Position numbers and translations under genes: made by a program | Notes under the pieces: model-generated | The model's database searches: none | What the model was told of the DNA's origin: nothing | The model's input: the letters and a program-made list of their open reading frames with translations, nothing else | Part shown: piece by piece, positions 16,728 through 24,897 of the stretch | How positions within the stretch are numbered: the first letter of the stretch is position 1 | How the letters are laid out: every line of letters begins with the position of its first letter | Source of the DNA: Solwaraspora sp. WMMD1047 | GTDB taxonomy: Bacteria; Actinomycetota; Actinomycetes; Mycobacteriales; Micromonosporaceae | Assembly: GCF_029626155.1 (NCBI RefSeq) | Contig: NZ_JARUBL010000001.1 | Location: 1,364,001 to 1,428,000 of the forward strand | Reading direction: 5' to 3' | Length of the DNA: 64,000 nt

Positions 16728-17615
16728 GTGCCGAGGGCAGCGAAGGTTCCCGCGGGCGCGCCGCCGGCCGGCCTGATCGCGTACCTGGGCGGGCTGCTGC
16801 CGTCGCTGCCGCCCGCGCAGCGGCGGGTCGCCCGGCTGGTGGTGACCGATCCGGCGGCCGCCGCCGGGCGGACCATCACCGACCTGGCCACCGCGGCCGA
16901 GACCTCGGAGGCCACCGTGGTCCGGTTCTGCCGGTCGGTCGGCCTGCCCGGCTATCCGGAGCTGCGCATCCGGCTCGCCGCCGAGGCCGCTCGCCGGATG
17001 CCTCGGCGCGATCCCGCCGCCGCCGTCGACGGCGAGTTGCCACCGGGCGCCGATCTGGCCCGGATCATCGCCACCATCGCGTACGGCGAGGCGCGGTCGG
17101 TGGAGGAGACCGCCGAGCAGCTGGACCCGGTGGTCTGCGATCAGGTGGTGACCGCCATCACCGGCGCCGGCCGGATCGGGATCCACGGCGTCGGGGCGAG
17201 CGGGCTGGTCGCCGCCGAACTCCAGCGGAAGCTGCACCGGATCGGGTACGCCGCGTTCCACTTCCCCGACCCGGACACCGCGCTCGTCTCGGCCGCCCTG
17301 CTCGGCCAGGGCGATGTCGCGGTGGGGATCTCGCAGAGCGGCAACACCGCGTCGGTGATCGAGGCGTTGACGCGGGCCCGATCGCGGGGCGCCGGCACGG
17401 TCGCCCTGACCAACCATCCGCGGTCACCGATCGCCACGGTGGCCGATCTGCTGCTGACCACCGTCACCCGGGAGACCACCTACCGAACCGGCGGGACGGC
17501 CAGCCGGCTCGCTCAACTGATGGTCGTCGACTGCCTCTTCGCCGGGGTCGCGGCCCGCGATCCGGTCCGCGCCCGGCGCGCCCTGCCGGCCACCGCGCGG
17601 CCCGCGACGGATTGA
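16728..17615 (+). CDS. MurR/RpiR family transcriptional regulator
   Basis: 295 residues. The N-terminal HTH_6 domain has AAAGRTITDLATAAETSEATVVRFCRSVGLPGYPELR (about 40-80), diagnostic for RpiR proteins. The C-terminal SIS sugar-phosphate-binding domain begins near 130 with IGIHGVGASGLVA and carries GISQSGNTASVIEAL. Members sense phosphosugars such as N-acetylmuramate-6-phosphate. No obvious sugar gene is adjacent, so the regulon is unknown. Confidence 0.92.
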   Translation: MPRAAKVPAGAPPAGLIAYLGGLLPSLPPAQRRVARLVVTDPAAAAGRTITDLATAAETSEATVVRFCRSVGLPGYPELRIRLAAEAARRMPRRDPAAAVDGELPPGADLARIIATIAYGEARSVEETAEQLDPVVCDQVVTAITGAGRIGIHGVGASGLVAAELQRKLHRIGYAAFHFPDPDTALVSAALLGQGDVAVGISQSGNTASVIEALTRARSRGAGTVALTNHPRSPIATVADLLLTTVTRETTYRTGGTASRLAQLMVVDCLFAGVAARDPVRARRALPATARPATD

Positions 17616-17888
17616 CGCCCGGGCGGTGGGGTACTCCTTACGGCGGTGAACCGTCGGCACTGCCCGTGCGTACTGCTGGGGTGACGAGGATCGCAGCGGA
17701 GGTGGTGACGCGGATCGCTGTGTGTCGCTGGGTTCCGTGGTGTGATGTGGTGGCGATGAGTCCGCCGCGAGGTTCTCGCCGGCCACGGATTGTCCGGACG
17801 AATCGCCCGACCAGCGGGCCTGACAGCAAACTTCGATCGGGCTTTCAGCGAATACTCAGGCATTCGTGACACTTTCGACTCACGACGC
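17616..17888. other. Non-coding gap upstream of the sigma-factor promoter
   Basis: No convincing gene on either strand. The stretch has a more even base composition than its neighbours. The only recognisable element is the promoter immediately to the right. Confidence 0.6.
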
Positions 17889-17914
17889 GGAATCCCGAAC
17901 GCGTCCCATCTGTT
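17889..17914 (+). promoter_or_regulatory. SigR/SigH-type (ECF) promoter for the sigma-factor gene
   Basis: GGAAT (17889-17893) and GTT (17912-17914) are separated by exactly 18 bases, the consensus spacing for disulfide-stress sigma factors SigR (Streptomyces) and SigH (Mycobacterium, Corynebacterium). It lies 50 bases before the sigma ATG. Housekeeping and sigB-like genes are known targets of this class in other actinobacteria. Confidence 0.65.
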
Positions 17915-17964
17915 GTGTAGGTGTCAGCACCACAGGGCACAGCGGAAGTTACGGGGGAGGGCTG

Positions 17965-18966
17965 ATGAACGTGGGGATGGCAAGGAACCGGGCGACCGGA
18001 GCGAACGAGGGGACAGTGGGCAAGGTGGAGAAGAAGATCGTGATGCGGACCGACGAGGTCGCCGAGGAGCGCGACCTGGTTGGCGTGTACCTGCACGAGA
18101 TCTCCCGTACGCCGCTGCTCGACGCGGCCGCGGAGGTCGACCTCTCCAAGTCGATCGAGGCAGGTCTCTACGCCGAGCACCTGCTGGAGACCGAGCGCCT
18201 CCCCAACGGTGTGGGTCGCGAGGAGCTGGAGCGGCTCGTCGTCGAGGGCGAGCGGGCCAAGGACCTGTTCATCCGCGCCAATCTGCGGCTGGTGGTCTCG
18301 ATCGCGCGCCGCTACGTCCGGTCCGGGATGCCGATGCTGGACCTGATCCAGGAGGGCAACACCGGTCTGGTGCGGGCCGTCGAGAAGTTCGACTACGAAC
18401 GCGGCTACAAGTTCTCCACGTACGCCACCTGGTGGATCCGGCAGGCGATCAGCCGGGCGATCGCCCAGCAGGAGCGGACCGTGCGGCTGCCGGTGCACCT
18501 GGTCGAGGACGTGAACCGGATGCGCAACGTGGCCCGCCAGTTGACCCGCGAACTGGGCATGGACCCCGAGCCCGAGCAGATCGCGGCCTCCCTGGGGGTG
18601 ACCGTCGAGCGGGTGCACGAGCTGGTGCGCTGGTCGCAGGACACCGTGTCGCTGGACACCCCGGTCGGCGACGACGGCGACACCAACCTCGGCGACCTGG
18701 TCGCCGACAGCGACGCGCCCTCGCCGGAGGAGATCGTGCTGACCGCCCTGGAGCGGCAGCGAATCGAGGGCCTGCTCAACCATCTGGACGACCGGTCCGC
18801 CGGCATCATGCGGGCCCGCTACGGACTGGAGGACGGTCGGGAGCACTCGCTCACCGAGGTCGCCTCCCGGTTCTCGCTCTCCCGGGAGCGGATCCGTCAG
18901 CTGGAGATCCAGGCGCTCGGCCGGCTGCGCGAGCTGGCCCGGGCCGAGGGCCTGCAGGCCGCCTGA
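17965..18966 (+). CDS. Group 2 (primary-like) RNA polymerase sigma-70 factor
   Basis: 333 residues. Region 1.2 has DLVGVYLHEISRTPLL, region 2 has LRLVVSIARRYVRSGMPMLDLIQEGNTGLVRAVEKFDYERGYKFSTYATWWIRQAI, region 3 is RLPVHLVEDVNRM, and region 4 ends with LTEVASRFSLSRERIRQLE. No long region 1.1 is present, so it is a SigB/HrdD-like secondary factor, not the essential HrdB. The ATG at 17965 follows GGGGGAGGG at a good distance; an in-frame ATG at 17866 lies upstream of the promoter elements and is rejected. Probably induced by thiol-oxidative stress through the ECF-type promoter. Confidence 0.93.
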   Translation: MNVGMARNRATGANEGTVGKVEKKIVMRTDEVAEERDLVGVYLHEISRTPLLDAAAEVDLSKSIEAGLYAEHLLETERLPNGVGREELERLVVEGERAKDLFIRANLRLVVSIARRYVRSGMPMLDLIQEGNTGLVRAVEKFDYERGYKFSTYATWWIRQAISRAIAQQERTVRLPVHLVEDVNRMRNVARQLTRELGMDPEPEQIAASLGVTVERVHELVRWSQDTVSLDTPVGDDGDTNLGDLVADSDAPSPEEIVLTALERQRIEGLLNHLDDRSAGIMRARYGLEDGREHSLTEVASRFSLSRERIRQLEIQALGRLRELARAEGLQAA

Positions 18967-18978
18967 CCTGGTAGAAAC

Positions 18979-19027
18979 AACGGCGTACGGCCGGCATCCG
19001 ATAGGGGGATGCCGGCCGTACGCCGTT
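18979..19027. terminator. Bidirectional terminator, perfect 21-bp stem
   Basis: Arms 18979-18999 and 19007-19027 pair perfectly with a 7-base loop; each arm includes CGGCGTACGGCCGGCATCC. It lies between the convergent sigma-factor and membrane-protein genes. Confidence 0.92.
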
Positions 19028-19040
19028 CGCGGTGGCTGGG

Positions 19041-19772
19041 TCAGTCGTCGAACCTGGCCAGTACGTCGCCGAGCCGCTGGTCGGGCTGGCTCTCGCAGAG
19101 CTGGTCCACCGCCGACATCACCAGCGGGTGGTCGGTCCCCGACACCCCCTTGGCGAGCCCGATCTGGCGGATCGCGGCCACCCGGTCCTCGGCCGGCGCC
19201 CGGCGGTACTGGGCGCAGGTCGAGTCAGACGTCAGGCCGCCGGCGTCGTTCAGGTCGTCGAGCATGGCGCGGCCGACCAGGCAACCCACCAGCACGACGC
19301 ACACCGCGATCCCGACGCCGATCAGGATGCCCCGCCGGCCGGGCCGCCGACCCGCGACGACCGCTGCGCTCGCCACGGAAGGTCGGCCGTCCGGCGCCGG
19401 CGGCCCGTCGGTCTGGGTCGATCCGTCGGTCCGGGCGGTGTCCCCGGGGTTGGCGGTGTCCTTCGCGGGGGCGGCGGGAAGCGCGGCCAGGGCGGCGGTC
19501 AGCTTGGCCGCGTACCCGGGATCCTCGGTGGCGGCGGTGGCCAGCAGGCGGCGGGCGAGTGAGTTGTTGTGGGGTTCGCGGGCCAACTCGGCGAGCGTCT
19601 GCTGCTCGCCCAGCGCCCGCAGCCGCTCGGCGACCTGGTGGTAGAGGTCGGCCGTGGCCGGCTCGGTGGGCTCCCCGGCGGCGAGGGCGGGCAGGTGGGG
19701 GGCGAGCCGTTCGAGTACGGCGGCGGCCAGCCGGTCGGGCTCCGACCGGCTGGCCGCCGAGGGTGTCGTCAC
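19041..19772 (-). CDS. Single-span membrane protein of unknown function
   Basis: 243 residues. The cytosolic half (about 1-145) is helical then rich in Ala, Pro, Asp and Thr; one membrane helix at about 150-172 (ILIGVGIAVCVVLVGCLVG); a short C-terminal external domain with two cysteines (STCAQYRR, QLCESQP) that could form a disulfide. Not recognised as a named family. It starts seven bases after the NlpC/P60 stop and is presumably cotranscribed with that cell-wall hydrolase. Confidence 0.75.
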   Translation of the reverse strand: MTTPSAASRSEPDRLAAAVLERLAPHLPALAAGEPTEPATADLYHQVAERLRALGEQQTLAELAREPHNNSLARRLLATAATEDPGYAAKLTAALAALPAAPAKDTANPGDTARTDGSTQTDGPPAPDGRPSVASAAVVAGRRPGRRGILIGVGIAVCVVLVGCLVGRAMLDDLNDAGGLTSDSTCAQYRRAPAEDRVAAIRQIGLAKGVSGTDHPLVMSAVDQLCESQPDQRLGDVLARFDD

Positions 19773-19779
19773 GGTCGGG

Positions 19780-20742
19780 TCAGCGGACCCGGCCGTAGCC
19801 GTACGGAGTCATGATGTCGACGCTCACCAGCTTGACGCTGTCACCCGCGCTCGGCGCGTGGATGATCTTGCCGTCGCCGACGAAGAGACCGACGTGCCCA
19901 AGGCCGCTGTAGAAGACCAGGTCACCGGGTTTGAGCGCGCTGCGGCTGATCCGGGCGGTCGCGTCCCACTGCATCGCCGCGTTGTGGGGCAGCGACTTGC
20001 CGCCGGCTTTCCAGGCGGCCAGGGTAAGGCCGGAGCAGTCGTAGCCGTTCGGGCCTTCGCCGGCCCAGACGTACGGCTTGCCGATCGCGCCGTAGGCGTA
20101 CCGCACGGCGGCGCCGGCCTGCCCGGAGACGGCCGGGACCTTACCCGTGTAGGAGCTGCCGGCGGTGGTCGGCGACCCGTACGCCTCCCGGCGCAGGTCG
20201 TAGAGCTTCGCCAGGTCTGCCTCGATCTTCTTCTTGCCGTTGGCGAGCTCCTTGGCCTGCGCGGTCTGCTTCGCCAGCGTGCTGTCCAGCACGGCCTTCT
20301 GCTCGGCGAGTTCGCGCTGGGCCTCGTCGAAGCCGGAGATCTGCCGTTCCCGATCGCGGATCAGGTGGTCGACGGTGCCGAGCCGGGCGACCAGGCTGTC
20401 GGCGCCGCCGGGGTGCAGCAGCGCGTCAGCGGCACTCAGGCCGCCGGTCTTGTACGCCTCGGCGGCCAGCACGCCGATCTCGGCCCGGCGCTGCTCGAGC
20501 TGTTCCTCCAGCGGGCCCAGCTTGACGCTGAGGTCGGCAACCGCCGCCTTGGTGTCCTTGATCTCCTCGTTGAGCCGGTTGTACGACTCGACGACCTTCT
20601 CCAGCTCGGTCGAGGACTTGGTGATTCGCTCGGTGAGTTCGCTCTCCGACGGTTGGGCCGAAGCCGCGGCGGCCGGGGCGACGAGGGCGGCCGTGAGGCC
20701 GCCCACCACGAGGGCGCGGAGTAGTTTGCGGGCGGACGACAA
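19780..20742 (-). CDS. Secreted NlpC/P60 peptidoglycan endopeptidase with coiled coil
   Basis: 320 residues, exported. Order: signal peptide (about 1-29, ending AAASA), long coiled coil (about 35-185), NlpC/P60 domain (about 208-320). The catalytic triad is visible as Cys236 (YDCSG), His283 (GHVGLFVG) and His295 (IIHAPS), numbered from the chosen start. These RipA-like enzymes cut D-glutamyl-diaminopimelate bonds during growth and division. A longer frame from 20805 adds a polar stretch before the signal peptide; TTG at 20742, preceded by AAGAAGG, fits better. Start confidence is moderate, family firm. Confidence 0.9.
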   Translation of the reverse strand: MSSARKLLRALVVGGLTAALVAPAAAASAQPSESELTERITKSSTELEKVVESYNRLNEEIKDTKAAVADLSVKLGPLEEQLEQRRAEIGVLAAEAYKTGGLSAADALLHPGGADSLVARLGTVDHLIRDRERQISGFDEAQRELAEQKAVLDSTLAKQTAQAKELANGKKKIEADLAKLYDLRREAYGSPTTAGSSYTGKVPAVSGQAGAAVRYAYGAIGKPYVWAGEGPNGYDCSGLTLAAWKAGGKSLPHNAAMQWDATARISRSALKPGDLVFYSGLGHVGLFVGDGKIIHAPSAGDSVKLVSVDIMTPYGYGRVR

Positions 20743-21157
20743 CGTCTGGTGCCTTCTTTCGCTGCCCACCGAACCGGCGCGGAGCGACCGGTGGTTCGGT
20801 GACACCGGCCGGCGCCACCCAGGGGGATGACTGACGACCGGACCAGCCGCACCAACCTAGCCCGGTGGCGCGGTCCCCGACAGCGCAGTAGGGGCGTTCC
20901 GAGTTATTGGCGGAATATATGAGCAATGTCTAGATGACCCAATGTGAATCACCGGGGACCGGTGGGTCATCATGGCCGTTGATCGCGCTGCTCGTCGGGT
21001 GGCCGAGGTGGCTGGCGTCCCATTAGTCGCTCTTCGCAATCTATGCCCCGCGAAATAGCGCCACAAATAAGTATCAGAGTGGACATAACGGCGGGTCAGC
21101 TCGGGTTGCCGCCTGGAAATCTGCCAGGTGGCTGTCTGCGGCCCTTCGAATTTCTGG
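20743..21157. other. A+T-richer non-coding gap with a compound hairpin
   Basis: No gene found. Around 20890-21080 the sequence is clearly more A+T-rich than the rest of the window (ATTGGCGGAATATATGAG and similar). GATGACCC (20933-20940) pairs with GGGTCATC (20964-20971), enclosing CACCGG-GGA-CCGGTG, a bulged hairpin. It should hold the promoters of the divergent NlpC/P60 and DUF6232 genes. Confidence 0.5.
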
Positions 21158-21245
21158 CGAGGGCTTCGCACAATGATTCATAGGATCGCCCTCGAAGCCG
21201 GTAGGGGGAGGCGATCGGCACCTGGTGGCAGCCAGGTGCCGATCG
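21158..21245 (+). promoter_or_regulatory. Structured leader upstream of the DUF6232 gene
   Basis: CGAGGGC (21158-21164) can pair with GCCCTCG (21188-21194), and the overlapping GGCTTCG (21162-21168) with CGAAGCC (21193-21199), so the two are mutually exclusive. A separate perfect 14-bp hairpin follows (21212-21225 with 21232-21245, loop TGGCAG), ending 48 bases before the start codon. This could be a cis-acting regulator or a terminator of upstream transcription. Confidence 0.45.
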
Positions 21246-21293
21246 GAAGGAACCATCCACACCAGCCCGCCTCAGGAGCCGTTGGAGGCATTC

Positions 21294-21839
21294 ATGGATC
21301 CTACTCGCACCTCAACGCACCTACCAGGTATACCGTCGGTGACGCCAGAAGGTGCATACCGGCCGGCACCGATCGAGCTCTACCGGGGACCGGGTGTCCA
21401 CGTCACAAGCGAGATGTTCACGGTCGCGGGCCGCCGCTTCCCGGTCAGTGAGCTCACCGACCTGCAGACCGCCCGTGGCCCGCACGACCGACTCACCGTC
21501 CGCGCGGTGATCGTCACGGCGACCGGGCTGGCCGTCATCGGTGCCGCCCTCGGCTACGCCGGCGGGTTGTACCGGCTGTCGGCCCAGGCGTACCTGATGC
21601 TCGGGGTCGCCGCCTTCGTGCCGCTGCTGCTGGCCGTGATCGGCAACCGGCTCCGGCCGCCCGCGTACGAACTGTGGGGTCGCTACGACGGCACGGCCCA
21701 GCTGCTGTTCAGCTCGGATCACGAGCGCCAGTTCGGGCAGGTCACCCGAGCCCTGCTGCGGGCCCGGGAGGCCGGCCGGCTGGGTCAGTTCGGCGATCCG
21801 TTGGCCTCCGCGGGCTGGGATCGGGGAGAACCGAGCTGA
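21294..21839 (+). CDS. DUF6232-family membrane protein
   Basis: 181 residues. The N-terminal PH-like part has IELYRGPGVHVTSEMFTVAGRRFPVSELTDL, followed by two membrane spans (about 77-98 and 106-124) and an ALWGRYDGTAQLLFSSDHERQFGQVTRAL-like tail. These features match DUF6232 proteins, common in actinomycetes and of unknown function. The ATG at 21294 follows TTGGAGG by five bases, which decides the start against an earlier ATG. It meets the convergent XRE gene four bases after its stop. Confidence 0.8.
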   Translation: MDPTRTSTHLPGIPSVTPEGAYRPAPIELYRGPGVHVTSEMFTVAGRRFPVSELTDLQTARGPHDRLTVRAVIVTATGLAVIGAALGYAGGLYRLSAQAYLMLGVAAFVPLLLAVIGNRLRPPAYELWGRYDGTAQLLFSSDHERQFGQVTRALLRAREAGRLGQFGDPLASAGWDRGEPS

Positions 21840-21843
21840 CCGG

Positions 21844-22707
21844 TCAGTCGAGCCCGGCGGAGATCGAGGCGATCCTGGCCAGCGACTCCGCCGGGCTCAG
21901 GGCCGCCTGCTGGAGCGCCGCGAACGTCCTGAGGTGGGCGGTCACCGCCTCCGGGTGATCGAGCACGTCCTCCACCCCGGTGCTCTCCAGATAGACCACG
22001 TCGGAGTCGCCGGACTCGGCGAACCGGACGATGACGAACTGCCCCAGCGGGGTGTACGTGGTCGAGGTGAACGGCAGCACCTGAATTGTGGTCCGACCGG
22101 CCTCGGCCAACGTGACCAAATGGCGCAACTGTTCCCTGATCACCTCGCGACCACCGGTCTGCCGGTGCAGCGTGGCCTCGTCCAGAACCACCTCGATGAC
22201 CGGCGGATCGGCGCGGGCGAAAACCTCCCGTTGGCGACGCATCCGCAGTTCCACGGAGGCTCGCGCCTCCGCCTCGTCATCGAAATCCGGGAAGGCGGTC
22301 CGCACCACCGATTGGGCGTATGCCTCGGTCTGCAGCAGGCCGGGCATGCCGACCGACTGGTAGAAGTAGAGTGCCGATGCCTCGGCCTCGAGCCCGATGT
22401 ACGAGTAGTAGGCGGCGGGCAGGCTGTCGCGATATTGGGACCACCAGGTCCGCTGCCGGGACACCCGCGCCAACTGCACCAATTCCGCGACCTCGCCCGG
22501 GTCACTCACCTGATAGTGACTCAGTAGTGCCTTCACGTCATTCGTCGAAATGGAGACGTAGCCGGACTCGATCCGGATCAGCTTGGACAGCGACCAGTCC
22601 ATCGCCTGGGCGACCTGTTCCTGGGTCAGCCCGGCCGCCTCCCGGGCCCGGCGGATGGCCCAGCGCAGCTTGCGGCGCCCCACGGTCGGGCCGTACGCGG
22701 TGGACAT
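21844..22707 (-). CDS. XRE-family regulator with DUF5753 domain
   Basis: 287 residues. LRWAIRRAREAAGLTQEQVAQAMDWSLSKLIRIESG is the helix-turn-helix (about 12-50); the rest (from about 90) is the DUF5753 ligand-binding-like domain, with YIGLEAEASALYFYQSVGMPGLLQTEAYA and VLDEATLHRQTGG. This architecture is widespread in Streptomyces and relatives (WhiJ-like development and antibiotic regulators), usually paired with a DUF397 gene, as here on the other strand 260 bases away. GAGAGGG precedes the ATG at 22707. Confidence 0.92.
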   Translation of the reverse strand: MSTAYGPTVGRRKLRWAIRRAREAAGLTQEQVAQAMDWSLSKLIRIESGYVSISTNDVKALLSHYQVSDPGEVAELVQLARVSRQRTWWSQYRDSLPAAYYSYIGLEAEASALYFYQSVGMPGLLQTEAYAQSVVRTAFPDFDDEAEARASVELRMRRQREVFARADPPVIEVVLDEATLHRQTGGREVIREQLRHLVTLAEAGRTTIQVLPFTSTTYTPLGQFVIVRFAESGDSDVVYLESTGVEDVLDHPEAVTAHLRTFAALQQAALSPAESLARIASISAGLD

Positions 22708-22967
22708 CGGTAGACCCTCTCGGGGTGCGGGCCAGGCCGGAGCGGAGCCCGGGCCGGGAGATCGGGGTGGGGCCACCTGGCAACCCGCTACCTACCAGAC
22801 TGCCAGGCTTCCGTGCAGGCTACCCCCGTGTCGGGAACGACACCAGGCGTGGTCGCCATTCGGGCTATCCGGTTCGGGTCCGGCCGGGTAATGTCTGGTC
22901 GTCCCGGCGCCCGGCGCCGAAGTCAATACGACGCCGACCGCAGGGTAATGGTGTCAGGGGAGGGTGC

Positions 22968-23168
22968 ATGTCGCCGACGGATTCCACCGCGATCACCTGG
23001 CGCAGGAGCGGTCGCTGCGAATCGCAGCACTGCGTCGAGGTGGCCCGGGTCGACGACGACGTCGCCATTCGGGACTCGACCGACCCCGCTCATCACCTTC
23101 GCTTCGACCGGGCGGGATGGCGGGCCTTTGTCGCTACTCTCCGCGCCGACCTGCCCGAGGTTCGGTAA
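22968..23168 (+). CDS. DUF397 small protein
   Basis: 66 residues: ITWRRSGRCESQHCVEVARVDDDVAIRDSTDPAHHLRFDRAGWRAFVATLR is a complete DUF397 domain. Members act with XRE-DUF5753 regulators, probably as modulators or antitoxin-like partners. The reading frame runs far upstream without stops, but GGGGAGGG lies directly before the ATG at 22968 and the domain starts there. Confidence 0.9.
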   Translation: MSPTDSTAITWRRSGRCESQHCVEVARVDDDVAIRDSTDPAHHLRFDRAGWRAFVATLRADLPEVR

Positions 23169-23192
23169 CCGATAGCAGATCGGTGTGCGAAT

Positions 23193-23224
23193 GGCCGCGG
23201 ACAATCACCGAATTGTCCGCGGCC
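23193..23224. terminator. Bidirectional terminator, perfect 13-bp stem
   Basis: GGCCGCGGACAAT (23193-23205) pairs with 23212-23224 around CACCGA, between convergent DUF397 and DUF3817 genes. Confidence 0.9.
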
Positions 23225-23259
23225 CAGGTAATCCGTAATGCTGACCGGCGCGGCGAAGG

Positions 23260-23583
23260 TCAGCCGGCCACCGGCGCCGGTTCGGCCTGCTCCGCGCGTA
23301 CCTGACGGACGACGACCCGCTCGGCCCAGAACGAGACGAACGGGACCGTCCCGGCCAACATCACCAGCAGCATCCGCCGGATCGGCCAGTTGGCCCGCCG
23401 GCCGAGGTCGAAGCTGGCCAACAGGTAGAGCATGTAGAGGAAGCCGTGCCCCGGGCCGATGGTCTCCACCACGATCGGGTCGTGCCAGAGGTACTTGAGC
23501 GGCATGCCGACCACCATCAGCAGGATGAGCACCACGCCCACCACGTAGGCGATCACGCGGTAGCGGGTCAGGGCTGCGCCCAC
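23260..23583 (-). CDS. DUF3817 integral membrane protein
   Basis: 107 residues with three membrane spans: YRVIAYVVGVVLILLMVVGMPLKYLW, an IGPGHGFLYMLYLLASFDLG segment containing the conserved GxxHG-like motif, and MLLVMLAGTVPFVSFWAERVV. These mark the DUF3817/YdzA-like family, function unknown. The frame is longer, but GTG at 23583, ten bases after GAAGGG, begins the conserved region. It is 35 bases downstream of another membrane-protein gene and likely in the same operon. Confidence 0.82.
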   Translation of the reverse strand: MGAALTRYRVIAYVVGVVLILLMVVGMPLKYLWHDPIVVETIGPGHGFLYMLYLLASFDLGRRANWPIRRMLLVMLAGTVPFVSFWAERVVVRQVRAEQAEPAPVAG

Positions 23584-23618
23584 GTCGTCGGGTCCCTTCT
23601 CTCGGTTCACCAGGCGGG

Positions 23619-24053
23619 TCAGCCGGGATAGTCGGCCGGCCGCGCGTCCGGGTTCGCGTTCAACCAGGCCAGATAGTCGTTGTACGCGGCCAGTTCCGGG
23701 TCGTCCTCCGGGCGTACCGGCGTCGCCCGCCGGGCCGTGCGCACCGGGCGTCGGGCGGTCGGTGTCGGCCGGCCCGCGGCGGCGTGCTCCGGCTCGGGCC
23801 GCCGGGCCTCGTCGGCGACCGGTCGCTCCCCGCCCGGTGTCGGCCCGCCCCGCACCGTGTTTCTGGCCTCGCGGAACCAGAGGAAGACCACGAAGAGGGC
23901 GAAGACCGGCCATTCGACGGCGTACGCCCAACTGAGGGTGTTGCCCGCGGCGGCCCGGCTGATCTGCCACCAGCCCAGGGCCAGGAAGCCCGCCACCAGC
24001 AGTGCCGCGACCAGATGGCGCACGATCCACGCCGGGGTCCACAGCCGGTTCAT
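23619..24053 (-). CDS. Two-span membrane protein with disordered tail
   Basis: 144 residues: spans at about 10-27 ([18 protein letters not shown]) and 44-60 ([11 protein letters not shown]), then a charged Pro/Arg-rich stretch and a C-terminal [21 protein letters not shown] motif typical of a conserved actinobacterial family without assigned function. The ATG at 24053 has TACGCT seven bases upstream, so the message may be leaderless; the long upstream frame overlaps the divergent gene and is rejected. Confidence 0.8.
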   Translation of the reverse strand: MNRLWTPAWIVRHLVAALLVAGFLALGWWQISRAAAGNTLSWAYAVEWPVFALFVVFLWFREARNTVRGGPTPGGERPVADEARRPEPEHAAAGRPTPTARRPVRTARRATPVRPEDDPELAAYNDYLAWLNANPDARPADYPG

Positions 24054-24060
24054 GGGCAGA

Positions 24061-24066
24061 AGCGTA
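24061..24066 (-). promoter_or_regulatory. -10 element TACGCT, probable leaderless start
   Basis: On the minus strand TACGCT ends seven bases before the ATG at 24053, without a ribosome-binding site. Confidence 0.45.
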
Positions 24067-24153
24067 CCTGCGGCGATCGCCGCCGATGGTTTGGCGCTGC
24101 CCGCTTTGGGCAACCGTCTAGTCGCCAGCCCAAACGAGAACCGGGGGGCGACC

Positions 24154-24501
24154 ATGAATGATTCGGTACGAAACGGGGAGTTCCCGGGTTCCGGGGTGCC
24201 GGTGGACGACAGCCCCGAGCAGCGGCTGGGTGAGTGGGACGGTGACCACCTGGCCGACCCGACCGCCCCGCCCGACCTGGCGGACCAGTCCGAGCTGCTC
24301 GGCATCGACCCGGCCGAGCTCTCCGACGAGGACCTGTTCCGGGAGATGCACAGCCTGCACCGCACCCGGCTGGACACGCTGCGGCACGCCGCCGACACCG
24401 CGCTCGCCAACCACCTGCGGCGGACCGCCGAACTGGAGACCGAGTACCTGGCCCGGCACCCGGGCCGGGAGGTCGACCCGCACCGGCTGAGAGGCGACTG
24501 A
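24154..24501 (+). CDS. DUF6158-type small acidic protein
   Basis: 115 residues, acidic and soluble. The core [55 protein letters not shown] is a conserved helical actinobacterial family (DUF6158 by recollection), function unknown. The ATG at 24154 has GGGGGG upstream. One base separates its stop from the GTG of the next gene. Confidence 0.75.
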   Translation: MNDSVRNGEFPGSGVPVDDSPEQRLGEWDGDHLADPTAPPDLADQSELLGIDPAELSDEDLFREMHSLHRTRLDTLRHAADTALANHLRRTAELETEYLARHPGREVDPHRLRGD

Positions 24502-24502
24502 C

Positions 24503-24868
24503 GTGGAGGTACGCGCGGAACGAGGCATGTCGGCACCGCCCGAGGTGGTGTTCAACACCGCGACCGACCCGGACCGGGTCTCCGCCTGGCTGCCGGCCGC
24601 TCTGCGCCGCACCGGGGAACCGCAGCTCGACCCGGCCGAGCTGCGGGCCAGCTGGAACGCCGACGGCGCCGGCTGGTCGGTCCGGCTGGAGGTCCGCCCG
24701 CTCGGCGCCGGCGGCTCCACCACCCGGATGGAGCTCACCACACCCGACCCGGTGGCCGACCCGGACGACGGCGCGGACCGCACGGACAACCAGCGACTCG
24801 CCGAGATCGTCGACCGGTCGCTGGCCGACCTCGCCGACGAGGTGGCGGAGAACCTGACCGCCGGCTGA
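24503..24868 (+). CDS. SRPBCC/START-like small protein
   Basis: 121 residues. The layout [29 protein letters not shown], then strands alternating to a long C-terminal helix ([17 protein letters not shown]), fits a SRPBCC hydrophobic-ligand-binding fold, as in polyketide cyclase-like proteins. It starts at GTG one base after the previous stop. Ligand and role unknown. Confidence 0.72.
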   Translation: MEVRAERGMSAPPEVVFNTATDPDRVSAWLPAALRRTGEPQLDPAELRASWNADGAGWSVRLEVRPLGAGGSTTRMELTTPDPVADPDDGADRTDNQRLAEIVDRSLADLADEVAENLTAG

Positions 24869-24897
24869 TCCTGCCAACTGCCCAGGAAAGGGGCCGA

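Noticed and set aside
20743-21157. c-di-AMP (ydaO) riboswitch upstream of the NlpC/P60 gene
   Set aside because: Such riboswitches often precede cell-wall hydrolases in actinobacteria, but the conserved ydaO segments could not be found in either orientation.
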